Assembly: GCA_002469845.1 (NCBI GenBank)
Contig: DKNZ01000019.1
Span: 1 to 16,343 of the forward strand
Reading direction: 5' to 3'
Source of the DNA: Cellvibrionales bacterium UBA7375
GTDB lineage: Bacteria; Pseudomonadota; Gammaproteobacteria; Pseudomonadales; Porticoccaceae
Length of the DNA: 16,343 nt
In this document: positions 5,013 through 13,584 of the stretch, piece after piece
Position numbering within the stretch: the stretch's first letter is position 1
How the letters are laid out: the number at the start of each line of letters is the position of its first letter
Program-made: the position numbers and the translations under genes
Notes under the pieces: model-generated
What the model saw: the letters and a program-made list of their open reading frames with translations, nothing else
Database searches by the model: none
Told to the model about the DNA's origin: nothing

Positions 5013-7901
5013 ATGAAAAATAACACTTCAAAGATTTTTTTATCAATCGTTGCAACACTAAATTTCATAGTTTTCAGTCCTTTTGCTCTTTCAGCAGAAG
5101 ATGAACCGAATAATAAAATTGTTGATGAATCTATCGACGAGGTCATTGTCACCGGCATTCGTGCAAGTCTTGAATCTGCCCTTGAAGCAAAGCGTGCTTT
5201 ATCCAATTTAACCGAAGTAATCAATGCGGATGATATTGGTAAGTTACCGGATGAAAATATTGCAGAGGTTTTGGAGAATATTCCGGGTATACAGATTGAT
5301 CGTGAGGGGGGTATTGGCTCTCAGGTTTCAGTTCGGGGTAGTAGTCAAAATAGGGTTGAGATAAATGGCAGAAGTACCACTCCGTCAGCTGATGCAAGAG
5401 GCGGTATAAGCTTTACTGATTTGCCATCTACTTTGGTGCGCTCTCTTAATGTAGTCAAGGTCCCAACAGCAGATATGGTTGAAGGTTCGCTAGGCGGTAC
5501 CGTTAATGTTAAGACTTATCGTGGGCTAAAGCTAAGAAAACCGCTCAAAGTTGTTCGCGTCAAATCTGAGTTCGCAGAGAATGCAGACAAATGGAATGAA
5601 AACTTTTCTGCAACATTTGGTGAGAAGTTTTCAACAAGTAAGGGGGATGTTGGTGCGATTATAAATTTGTCACATATGGATAAATATGTGCGTGAAGACG
5701 TACTTCGTGTTTCTCCAGGTATTAGAAATTCTGTTGATTTAAACGATGATGGAATTAATGACCCATATTACAAGCCTGGATTTAGTGATCTTCAGTTTGG
5801 CCTACAAAATATTGTTAATTCAGCCTTTTCAGGTTCTCTTGAGTGGCAGGCACAGGACGACTTAAAATTTTATGCTGAGGGCTCTTTCACTGATATTAAT
5901 AAACAAGATTTAAAACAGGTTGCAAGTATGGGTGCAGCTAGTTCTGATCTTGAGTTGGATGATCCTAATGCGACTTTTCGAATGGTTGAGGTAGCGGGTT
6001 ATCAAGTGCCGATGCTTACCTCGGGGATTATCGGTGGGGGCGTATTGAATGGGCGTGCCGATTTACCGTCCGAAACTGTGGCGCCTAATGATGGGGTACA
6101 AATAAGAGCTAAAAATCTATCGGGAAGTCGAGATACTCAGTCATATGTTGCTGCGTTCGGGAGCGAGTGGGACACAGACGAACTGAATATTATTGGTGAG
6201 ATAAGTGCTGCAGGTTCTGATACGACCCAAACAGACCTTAAATCGATTTTTCAATTTCAAAATGACCCAAATTCTGAATCTTTTCACACTAAAGAAGGTC
6301 GGCAACGTGTTCCCTTTTACTACACACTGGAGGGCGATGTTTTAGGTTATGGTCCCTATGGCGAGGACTATAATGAGCGGCTTATTGATCCAGCCTATTG
6401 GTCTTTGTATCAGGTCAAGGACATAGATTTTTACTACAAAAATAAAGAAGTAGCTGCAAAAATAGATTCTACAATGTTTCTTGATATTCCCTTTTGGACC
6501 AGTGTAAAAGCAGGTGTACGTTACACTGATCGATTAAGTAGGAGAGATAAACAGGAGCAGGCGACTGCCATTTTCCCTGGGCTATCAGGGCTGGATTTTG
6601 AAGAGTATCTAGTACAAACCCCTGGAGACTTCTTTAGCTTTAATGATAATGGAAGCTATCTAGATAATTTTCTAACCGTAGACCCATTAATGGGTGCCAC
6701 TCATCGTGAAGATATTCGTGACCTGGTTTCTCTGGATAGAAATGGATATATCGACCCTATTCAGGGTTTTAAGGTTGATGAAAATACATTGTCATATTAT
6801 ATTCGAGGTGACTTTGAGACTGAGCTTCTTGGGATTCCTGCTCGGGGTAATATTGGCATACGTAATATCAGAACCCGCCAAGTGGCTAGTGGTAATGAAC
6901 TATCTTTGATTGTCGATGAAAATGATGAAATACAAATTATATCGGAAGATTTTTCTACCACTCAAAATTATTCTAATGATCTCCCAAGCGCTAGCTTGGT
7001 ACTGGCCCCAACAGAAAAATTACAACTTAGATTTGGTTATGCTCAAATAATGCGTCGTCCAAACTTTGCTGATCTCTCACCTACCTATATGTTCCCTCTA
7101 AACATTGGTACAGGGGTTAAAGAGGGTGATCCAACACTAAGACCAACTCTCGCTGAACAGTTTGATGCTGGTATTGAGTATTATTTCAGAAAAGGAAGTG
7201 TAGCCAGTATTGGATTTTATAAGAAAAATATGAAATCCGTGATTAATAATAAATTATATTGGCAGGGTATCTGTAACCCGCGTATTGAATTCGATGCTAA
7301 TGATCCTGCCCATAACGGCTTAAGATGTGCGTTTGGTGCCCCGGGTGTAAAGGTAAATAAAATTGTACCTGAAAATATCACGGGTGGAACTATCAACGGT
7401 GTTGAGCTTTCTTTTTTACATTATTTTCGTAATCTACCTAAGCGATTTAGAGGTTTAGGAGTAGTTGCAAATTATGCTTATCAAAAGGGCGAAAGGCCTA
7501 TTGATGAAGTCAATTTTCAAACACCAAATTTCTTGAGGGTTAATGGTGAAAATCAATTGTTCCCCCTTAACTTTACTCGATTGTCTGAGAATTCCTATAA
7601 CTTTACTCTTTTCTACGAAAGATATCGTTTAAATTGGCGTTTAAGATACACTTACCGAGATAACTTCCTACTTTCTCCATCGATCGATATAGCTAATGGA
7701 CAGCCACTATATACAGCGGATAGAGGACAGCTGAATGGTTCTTTATCATATAAAATCAATAAGATCTTCACTGTTACATTTAATGGGGTTAACCTTCTTA
7801 AATCACGCAAGACTAACCCAGGGGTATTCCCCGATGGGCCGATCGCAAGAATGTCTGATTCGGATCGTAGAATTTCATTGGGTATAAGGGCTAAATTTTA
7901 A
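5013..7901 (+). CDS. TonB-dependent receptor, carbohydrate-type
   Basis: A 962-residue outer-membrane receptor that would import an oligosaccharide using energy passed on by TonB. A signal peptide (cleavage near LSA-E, A28) is followed by a TonB-box-like DEVIVTG at 42-48. The plug domain spans about 60-170 and includes the segments LPDENIAEVLENIPGIQI, VSVRG and EGSLGGTVNVKT. A long beta-barrel follows and ends in the aromatic residue expected for outer-membrane insertion (GIRAKF). The plug sequence matches the large Xanthomonas/Caulobacter-type receptors often found in polysaccharide loci of Proteobacteria. No SusD partner is present. The next gene starts 1 nt after its stop, so the two are probably translated together. 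I would expect induction by the substrate through the LacI regulator; no operator is obvious directly in front of it. Confidence 0.95.
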   Translation: MKNNTSKIFLSIVATLNFIVFSPFALSAEDEPNNKIVDESIDEVIVTGIRASLESALEAKRALSNLTEVINADDIGKLPDENIAEVLENIPGIQIDREGGIGSQVSVRGSSQNRVEINGRSTTPSADARGGISFTDLPSTLVRSLNVVKVPTADMVEGSLGGTVNVKTYRGLKLRKPLKVVRVKSEFAENADKWNENFSATFGEKFSTSKGDVGAIINLSHMDKYVREDVLRVSPGIRNSVDLNDDGINDPYYKPGFSDLQFGLQNIVNSAFSGSLEWQAQDDLKFYAEGSFTDINKQDLKQVASMGAASSDLELDDPNATFRMVEVAGYQVPMLTSGIIGGGVLNGRADLPSETVAPNDGVQIRAKNLSGSRDTQSYVAAFGSEWDTDELNIIGEISAAGSDTTQTDLKSIFQFQNDPNSESFHTKEGRQRVPFYYTLEGDVLGYGPYGEDYNERLIDPAYWSLYQVKDIDFYYKNKEVAAKIDSTMFLDIPFWTSVKAGVRYTDRLSRRDKQEQATAIFPGLSGLDFEEYLVQTPGDFFSFNDNGSYLDNFLTVDPLMGATHREDIRDLVSLDRNGYIDPIQGFKVDENTLSYYIRGDFETELLGIPARGNIGIRNIRTRQVASGNELSLIVDENDEIQIISEDFSTTQNYSNDLPSASLVLAPTEKLQLRFGYAQIMRRPNFADLSPTYMFPLNIGTGVKEGDPTLRPTLAEQFDAGIEYYFRKGSVASIGFYKKNMKSVINNKLYWQGICNPRIEFDANDPAHNGLRCAFGAPGVKVNKIVPENITGGTINGVELSFLHYFRNLPKRFRGLGVVANYAYQKGERPIDEVNFQTPNFLRVNGENQLFPLNFTRLSENSYNFTLFYERYRLNWRLRYTYRDNFLLSPSIDIANGQPLYTADRGQLNGSLSYKINKIFTVTFNGVNLLKSRKTNPGVFPDGPIARMSDSDRRISLGIRAKF

Positions 7902-7902
7902 T

Positions 7903-9600
7903 ATGTTGACCCATGTGAAAAGCCTTTCGCAGAGGGTAAGGGTTGTTGTCGCAATTACAATCCTTGCCTTACCTTCAGGGGCCCTATGCAAACCTGCCAA
8001 TTATTTTGTCAGTGCCTCTGTGGGCAGTGATAAAAATACTGGGCTGTCTGAAAATAGTCCTTGGGCCTCACTCAAAAGGGTCAAACAGCAAAAGTTGCAA
8101 CCCGGGGATACTGTTCGGTTTAAGTCGGGTGATTTTTTCAAAGGACAGTTAGTGGTCGATGAGTCCGGTAGTGCTGATGCGCCGATTCACTATACTGCCT
8201 ATGGCGATGGCGACTTGCCCATTATTGATGGCGCTGCATTAGTAAGGGGTGCTTCTTTAGCCGCAGTCTTGGTGGTTGATCAGGATCAACTTGAATTTAG
8301 TCACTTGAACATAAGAAACTTTCGGAAAAAATCCCGTGATTCGGTATCAGACTATGATGCCTTTGGTATTCTTATTAAAAATACAGGTAAGCGCAATCTT
8401 CGCGGATATAATCTTCATGATCTTGTGGTTGAGGAAGTTTTTCCAGTAAAGGCAAGAGCAACAAATACCGCTTCTGGTGAGAACTCTTTTAATAAAACAT
8501 CGGTATCAGGTATCCGTTTTGAGACCCTTCCTAGTAAGTCAAAGGATCGTGCCTTTAATACCGGTGATATTTTTATTCATGGTAATTTTTTACGTCATAC
8601 CGCTCGTTTTGGCATTGCCATCCGTCATCGGGCATCAAAAATTGAGGGTGTTTTTGGGACTCCGGCTAATTATGATACCAATGTGCGAATTATAAATAAT
8701 CGCTGTGAAGACACCGGTGGTAGCTGTGTCTTAATGAGTGGCGTTATGAATGGTCTACTTGAAAAGAATAGTTTTATTCGATCTGGCGCTATGGTCGAGC
8801 CGACCTTATCTGTGAATCGCGGCAGTGGGGCCTGGTTCTTTGCTAGTAAAAATATTGTTGCACAGCGTAATTTTTCTTACGGCTCTCGAGGCCATAATGA
8901 TTCTGCAGGCATGCATGTAGATTATGGCAATGAAAATGTTCTGGTGCAGTATAACTTTACCCTTAAAAACGAGGGTTATGGCACTGAGATATTAGGTAAA
9001 AATAAGAATGTAATATGGCGACATAATATTAGTGTCCACGATGGAACAAGGGTTGTCGGTGTTGAGCGGCCAGAGGGTGGTAAAAGTAAACATCCAGGTA
9101 GAACAATTCAGGTTAGCAATTTCTCAGTACCTAAACGAATTAAATCCCAAGGTGTTTATATTTATAACAATACCTATGTCATTGCTGGTGACTCGAAGCC
9201 TAAGATTAGGTTTATGGGTAAGGATATGCATCTTTGGAATAATGTTTTTGTAGTTGAGGATGGTGGTGCATTGGGCGAAAACCTTAAATCGGGTTGGTCG
9301 CAAAAAAAGGATTTGGATATAAGGGGTAATGTTTTTTCTGGGAATGTGGCTAAAAACTTTATAGATTCTGACTTAAGCGCTAGCCTTGCAAAAATTGAAT
9401 TTGAAGGAAAGATAGGCAGTCTTTCTACCTATGCAGTTGCGCCTTCATTAATCAAAAACAGCCATAAATTTAAAATAGATCACCCTAGTTTTCCTGCCGC
9501 AGGAAAGGGCATATTCAAACATATTACTGAAAAGCCAAAATTTGATATTTTTGGCAATGCCATAGTGTCTAATATTGCCTCTTATGGGGCTGGATATTAA
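7903..9600 (+). CDS. Secreted right-handed beta-helix protein, possible polysaccharide-active enzyme
   Basis: A 565-residue exported protein. After a signal peptide (hydrophobic VVVAITILALPSGA, cleavage near residue 30) it begins with YFVSASVGSDKNTGLSEN, then SPWASL and LQPGDTVRFKSG. This is the opening of many pectin-lyase-like right-handed beta-helix proteins. The middle (about 215-430) has repeated strands with asparagine steps, for example NNRCEDTGGS, RNFSYGSRGHND, DYGNENVLVQYNFT and RHNISVHDG. Proteins of this fold include polysaccharide lyases and glycoside hydrolases, but I cannot match it to a named CAZy family or point to catalytic residues. The ATG is 1 nt after the receptor stop, with AAGGG about 12 nt upstream inside the receptor gene. 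That coupling suggests it works on the same substrate. It is the only candidate for an endo-acting enzyme in the window. Confidence 0.85.
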   Translation: MLTHVKSLSQRVRVVVAITILALPSGALCKPANYFVSASVGSDKNTGLSENSPWASLKRVKQQKLQPGDTVRFKSGDFFKGQLVVDESGSADAPIHYTAYGDGDLPIIDGAALVRGASLAAVLVVDQDQLEFSHLNIRNFRKKSRDSVSDYDAFGILIKNTGKRNLRGYNLHDLVVEEVFPVKARATNTASGENSFNKTSVSGIRFETLPSKSKDRAFNTGDIFIHGNFLRHTARFGIAIRHRASKIEGVFGTPANYDTNVRIINNRCEDTGGSCVLMSGVMNGLLEKNSFIRSGAMVEPTLSVNRGSGAWFFASKNIVAQRNFSYGSRGHNDSAGMHVDYGNENVLVQYNFTLKNEGYGTEILGKNKNVIWRHNISVHDGTRVVGVERPEGGKSKHPGRTIQVSNFSVPKRIKSQGVYIYNNTYVIAGDSKPKIRFMGKDMHLWNNVFVVEDGGALGENLKSGWSQKKDLDIRGNVFSGNVAKNFIDSDLSASLAKIEFEGKIGSLSTYAVAPSLIKNSHKFKIDHPSFPAAGKGIFKHITEKPKFDIFGNAIVSNIASYGAGY

Positions 9601-9620
9601 GACTATGGATTTAAACAATA

Positions 9621-9626
9621 AAGGTG
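9621..9626 (+). promoter_or_regulatory. Ribosome binding site fixing the lipoprotein sulfatase start
   Basis: AAGGTG lies 5 nt before ATG at 9632. The frame is open further upstream, with TTG at 9575 inside the previous gene and ATG at 9605. The later ATG gives a compact, normal lipoprotein signal peptide and has the best-placed site. Confidence 0.7.
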
Positions 9627-9631
9627 AAAAT

Positions 9632-11152
9632 ATGCGTAGTTTAATCATGGGGTTTCGTGCTTTTTCTAACCCCATTGTTTTGAAAAAACTAGGGTTGCTA
9701 TCTATTGTACTATTTGCAGTTACTGCCTGTGCTTCAAAGGGGACTAATAGTAATTTAAGCGCCTCTAGTAATGTTTCAACTGCACCTAATTTTATAGTTG
9801 TTCTAACAGATGACTTAGGCTGGAGCAGTTTGTCTGTGTCGATGGATAAAAACTATCCAAAGGCTAAAAGTGACTATCACAAAACTCCAAATATTGACGC
9901 CATAATAGAAGGTGGTCTCCGCTTTTCCAGCGGCTATGCTGCCGCCCCTGTTTGTTCGCCTACGCGCTATAGCATTCAATTTGGTAAATCACCGGCGCGC
10001 TTAAAACGCACGAGAGGGCTAGGTAAAAATCATGCCGATCACAATCAAGTAGGTATTCCTCAAGTACTTAAGGCCATTAATAAGTCTTACCGTGCAGCCC
10101 ATATTGGCAAGTGGCATATCGACAAAGATCCATCGGCTTATGGCTACGATGTTCATGATGGTATTACTAAAAATAAAGCGGGTGATTTTGATAACAATAA
10201 TACCCAGTGGCATGGTTATTCTGATGATGATCCAAAGCGGGTAAATTCACTGACCAAACGGGCTGTAGAATTTATGCGAGATTCGGTTGAACAACAACAA
10301 CCATTCTTTCTTCAAATCTCTCATTATGCGGTGCATTCAAATATTGTATATAGCGATACCTCTTTTGCTGAAGTAGGTAAACGCGAAAAGGGTACATTAC
10401 ACAAAAATCAGGGTTATGCGGCCATGTTAGAGGATATGGATTTGTCAATTGGCTCTTTACTTGAGGCTTACAGTGAGCTTGATCTTGCAAAAAATACTTA
10501 TATTATTTTTCTTTCAGATAATGGTGGCATGCCGGTTCTCCCCATGCGCGTGAATAGAGGAAGACCCTACCAAGCAGGACTTAATGAGCCTCTGCTAAGG
10601 GGGAAATGGGATCTTACCGAGGGTGGTATTCGCGTACCATTCGCGATTACTGGACCCTCTATCAAGCCGGGTGGGCAAAGTGATACACCGGTCATGAGCT
10701 ATGATATTTTACCGACCATAGCTGATCTTGCTGGGTCTTTGAAGGGCCTGCCTGAAGATCTTGATGGCGTAAGTTTTAAACCCCTTTTTGATGATAATAA
10801 GGCTGATTTAGATCGTCCTTTTGACGGGTTGGTTTTTCACTACCCTCATTATAATAGGGTAGGGATGAATGAGCCTCATTCTGCTATTCGACATGAAAAC
10901 TATAAGTTAATTCATTTTCCGGCCTCAGATCGTAATTTACTCTTTGACCTAGCAAAGGATCCGGGTGAGCGAGTTGATTTATCCAAAAAGATGCCGAAGA
11001 AGGTGGACTCACTAAACTTAAAGTTAAGTACTTATCTCACTTCAGTGGATGCAGAGTTGCCTGAAGATGCTGGTAGCTGGAAAAGAATAGGGCGAAATGG
11101 AAAAGTTAGAACCAGATTTTTTAAGCGCTACTACCAGTCAGACAATTATTAA
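9632..11152 (+). CDS. Lipoprotein sulfatase, arylsulfatase-like
   Basis: A 506-residue type I sulfatase. The signal peptide ends in a lipobox, VTAC (C33), followed by Ala and a low-complexity Ser/Asn linker, so the protein is probably lipid-anchored in the outer membrane. Active-site landmarks are complete: D60-D61 in VLTDDLGW, C108 in the canonical CSPTR motif, GKWH, and D296-N297 in LSDNGG. The segment LRGKWDLTEGGIRVPF resembles the N-PLRGGKG-EGGIRVP block of arylsulfatase A-like enzymes. It follows the beta-helix gene by 31 nt and precedes the GH3 gene by 54 nt. It differs clearly in sequence from the other three sulfatases, so it probably attacks a different sulfate position. Substrate unknown. 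Confidence 0.92.
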   Translation: MRSLIMGFRAFSNPIVLKKLGLLSIVLFAVTACASKGTNSNLSASSNVSTAPNFIVVLTDDLGWSSLSVSMDKNYPKAKSDYHKTPNIDAIIEGGLRFSSGYAAAPVCSPTRYSIQFGKSPARLKRTRGLGKNHADHNQVGIPQVLKAINKSYRAAHIGKWHIDKDPSAYGYDVHDGITKNKAGDFDNNNTQWHGYSDDDPKRVNSLTKRAVEFMRDSVEQQQPFFLQISHYAVHSNIVYSDTSFAEVGKREKGTLHKNQGYAAMLEDMDLSIGSLLEAYSELDLAKNTYIIFLSDNGGMPVLPMRVNRGRPYQAGLNEPLLRGKWDLTEGGIRVPFAITGPSIKPGGQSDTPVMSYDILPTIADLAGSLKGLPEDLDGVSFKPLFDDNKADLDRPFDGLVFHYPHYNRVGMNEPHSAIRHENYKLIHFPASDRNLLFDLAKDPGERVDLSKKMPKKVDSLNLKLSTYLTSVDAELPEDAGSWKRIGRNGKVRTRFFKRYYQSDNY

Positions 11153-11206
11153 TTGAAGTATTATTGAGTAACAGTATAAATAAACTATAAGAAGATATTA
11201 AATTTT

Positions 11207-13516
11207 ATGAACAATCTATTTTTATTAACAATACTTTCACTCGGGTTTACCTTTGGCGTTATTTCACAGGCTTCTGAGCCCTACAAAAATGCAGAGCTTT
11301 CTGATGAGGTTCGTGTCGATGATTTGCTGTCAAGAATGACACTGATTGAAAAAATCGGACAGATGTCACAGTTTGTGGGCCCCGAACATATAGCTCGTTC
11401 AGAAAAAAATATGACAATTGAAGAAATGCAGGCGGGTGACACCTTTGGTATCTATCCTAATTTGCACTCCTCACAAATTCCCGATGTGATTAAAAAGGGA
11501 AGGGTAGGTTCGTTCCTGCATGTTAAGAATCCTGTAGAAGCTAATTTTTTACAGAAACATGCGAGTCAAAGTCGCTTAGGTATTCCTCTTTTAATCGGTA
11601 TTGATGCGATCCATGGCAATGGTTTAGTCGATGGGGCAACAATTTATCCGTCGCCAATCACCATGGCCAGTAGCTGGAATCTTGATTTAGTTAAACAGGC
11701 TAATATTGAGACCGCCAAAGAAATACGTATTAATGGCGCTCATTGGGCATTTACACCCAATATTGATATTGCAAGAGATGCCCGTTGGGGTAGGGTTGGC
11801 GAGACATTTGGAGAAGATAAATTTCTTGTATCCGAAATGGGTGTGGCAGTCATCGATGGCTTGCAACAGGGTGATTTTTCAACTGATACAAGTGTTCTTT
11901 CTACCGCAAAGCACTTTGTGGCGGGAAGTGATCCAATTAATGGACTTAATTTATCTCCCATGGATGTTTCGATGAGATCCTTGCGTGAAGATTATTTTCC
12001 TCCTTTTAAGCGCGCAATTGAAGCGGGCGCTTTCACCCTAATGGCAGCACATAACGAAGTTAATGGTGTTCCTGCCCATGCTAATCATTTTTTACTCACA
12101 GAGGTACTTCGTGATGAATGGGATTTTCAGGGGTTTGTTGTTAGTGATTGGTTGGATGTCGGACGTTTAAAAACATATCACCGCACGGCCACAACCTTCA
12201 AAGATGCTGTTTATCAAAGTGTTGATGCGGGAATGGATATGCATATGCATGGCCCTAAATTCTTAATGCCGCTTTTAAGATTAGTGAGACAAGGGAAAAT
12301 TTCTGAAGCGAGAATAGACGCTGCTGTCCGTCCTATATTGTTTGCTAAGTTTCGTTTAGGGCTGTTCGAAAACGCCCTCGTTGATGAATCTAGCGCTAAA
12401 AAACTGATGTTTAATGATGAGCACAAAAATACTGCTCTGCAACTAGCCAGAGAAGGTATTGTGTTGCTTAAAAATGCAGATAATACTTTGCCATTACCCG
12501 CTGGCAAGCGCATCTTTATAACCGGACCTAATGCTGATAATCATTCAATCATGGGTGATTGGGTATTGCCCCAGCCTGAAGAAAATATCACAACTATGGT
12601 TGAGGGTTTAAAACAGGTAGCACAGGGCAAAACTAAGATCGATTATTTTGATTTAGAGGGAAGTGTAAAAAGTATTGAGCCAAAACAGATTAAAAAAGCA
12701 GCTAAACGTGCTAAAAAAGCAGATGTAGCTATTGTTGTTGTGGGTAGTAATCCTCTAAGGTACGACAGAAAAGGCAAGACGTCTGGAGAAAACGTCGCGC
12801 GAAGTTCTATTGGACTGTTTGGTCAGCAACTAGAGCTGGTTCAGGCTATTCAGGCATCAGGTACGCCAACTATTGTTGTGCTAGTAAATGGCAGACCTTT
12901 GGCTGAGCCATGGATTGTTGAAAATGTGGATGCATTGATAGAAGCTTGGGAGCCGGGTGCTATGGGTGGTAGAGCCTTGGCAGAGATTATTTTCGGTGAT
13001 GTGAATCCTAGCGGGAAGTTGCCCATTACAGTCCCTTATAGTGTTGGACATATGCAGGCCATCTATAATCACAAGCCAAGCGCTTTAGTCAGAAAGTATG
13101 CAGATGCACCTACTCAAAATCTTTATGAGTTTGGCTATGGCCTAAGCTACACCGAGTTTGAATATGATAACGTTAGGTTGTCTAGTTCTAATATTGATAT
13201 AAATGAGTCAACAAAGCTTTTCGTAACAGTCAAAAATACAGGTAAGTATGCGGGTGATGAGGTTGTTCAGCTCTATATTAGAGACAATTTTTCACAGGTA
13301 ACAAGACCTGTGAAAGAGCTTAAAGGCTTTAAGCGTATATCCCTGAAACCAGGTGAAGAACGCGAAATTGATTTTGATATTAATCCAGATATGCTGGCTT
13401 ATTATGATTTAAAAATGAACTGGGTAGTAGAGCCCGGTGCTTTCAAAATAATGGTCGGCGGGTCATCGCGTAATCGTGATCTGAAATCAGTCAGACTTAA
13501 AGTGATTAAAAATTAA
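11207..13516 (+). CDS. Family 3 glycoside hydrolase, exported
   Basis: A 769-residue exo-acting glycosidase of GH3 that would release single sugars from chain ends by a retaining mechanism. A signal peptide ends near SQA-S (A22). The N-terminal barrel carries GIDAIHG, PNIDIARDARWGRVGETFG, KHF and the nucleophile D314 in VVSDWLDV. The second domain carries the likely acid/base E528 in TSGENVARSS. A C-terminal fibronectin type III-like domain follows (about 660-760, VTVKNTGKYAGDEVVQLYI). This three-part layout and length are those of BglX-like beta-glucosidases, but GH3 also includes beta-xylosidases and others, so the sugar is unassigned. The ribosome binding site is weak (AAGAAG about 12 nt upstream). 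It sits between two sulfatases, which suggests alternate desulfation and trimming. Confidence 0.94.
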   Translation: MNNLFLLTILSLGFTFGVISQASEPYKNAELSDEVRVDDLLSRMTLIEKIGQMSQFVGPEHIARSEKNMTIEEMQAGDTFGIYPNLHSSQIPDVIKKGRVGSFLHVKNPVEANFLQKHASQSRLGIPLLIGIDAIHGNGLVDGATIYPSPITMASSWNLDLVKQANIETAKEIRINGAHWAFTPNIDIARDARWGRVGETFGEDKFLVSEMGVAVIDGLQQGDFSTDTSVLSTAKHFVAGSDPINGLNLSPMDVSMRSLREDYFPPFKRAIEAGAFTLMAAHNEVNGVPAHANHFLLTEVLRDEWDFQGFVVSDWLDVGRLKTYHRTATTFKDAVYQSVDAGMDMHMHGPKFLMPLLRLVRQGKISEARIDAAVRPILFAKFRLGLFENALVDESSAKKLMFNDEHKNTALQLAREGIVLLKNADNTLPLPAGKRIFITGPNADNHSIMGDWVLPQPEENITTMVEGLKQVAQGKTKIDYFDLEGSVKSIEPKQIKKAAKRAKKADVAIVVVGSNPLRYDRKGKTSGENVARSSIGLFGQQLELVQAIQASGTPTIVVLVNGRPLAEPWIVENVDALIEAWEPGAMGGRALAEIIFGDVNPSGKLPITVPYSVGHMQAIYNHKPSALVRKYADAPTQNLYEFGYGLSYTEFEYDNVRLSSSNIDINESTKLFVTVKNTGKYAGDEVVQLYIRDNFSQVTRPVKELKGFKRISLKPGEEREIDFDINPDMLAYYDLKMNWVVEPGAFKIMVGGSSRNRDLKSVRLKVIKN

Positions 13517-13584
13517 CGCTATAGCTAAATAGTATTTTTTAGGTATAGATCAATATTCATTAAATAAAATAGGAAGAAAAAGAA
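13517..13584 (+). other. Intergenic gap with 8-bp palindrome GCTATAGC
   Basis: A 68-bp gap between the GH3 and sulfatase genes. GCTATAGC (13518-13525) is a perfect 8-bp palindrome resembling the GCTTTAGC core of the candidate operator at 2821-2844, but the outer arms are absent. No convincing terminator is seen, so readthrough is likely. Confidence 0.3.

Noticed and set aside
7960..7995. Possible lipobox GALC in the beta-helix protein
   Set aside because: Leucine directly before the cysteine does not fit a lipobox; a plain signal peptide is more likely.
9575..9631. Earlier starts (TTG 9575, ATG 9605) for the lipoprotein sulfatase, overlapping or abutting the previous gene
   Set aside because: They lengthen the signal peptide n-region and lack as good a ribosome binding site as the ATG at 9632.
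12660..12725. Lys/Ala-rich repeat-like stretch in the GH3 gene
   Set aside because: An A-rich helix before the A-D-V-A-I-V-V strand is ordinary in GH3 enzymes; not a separate element.
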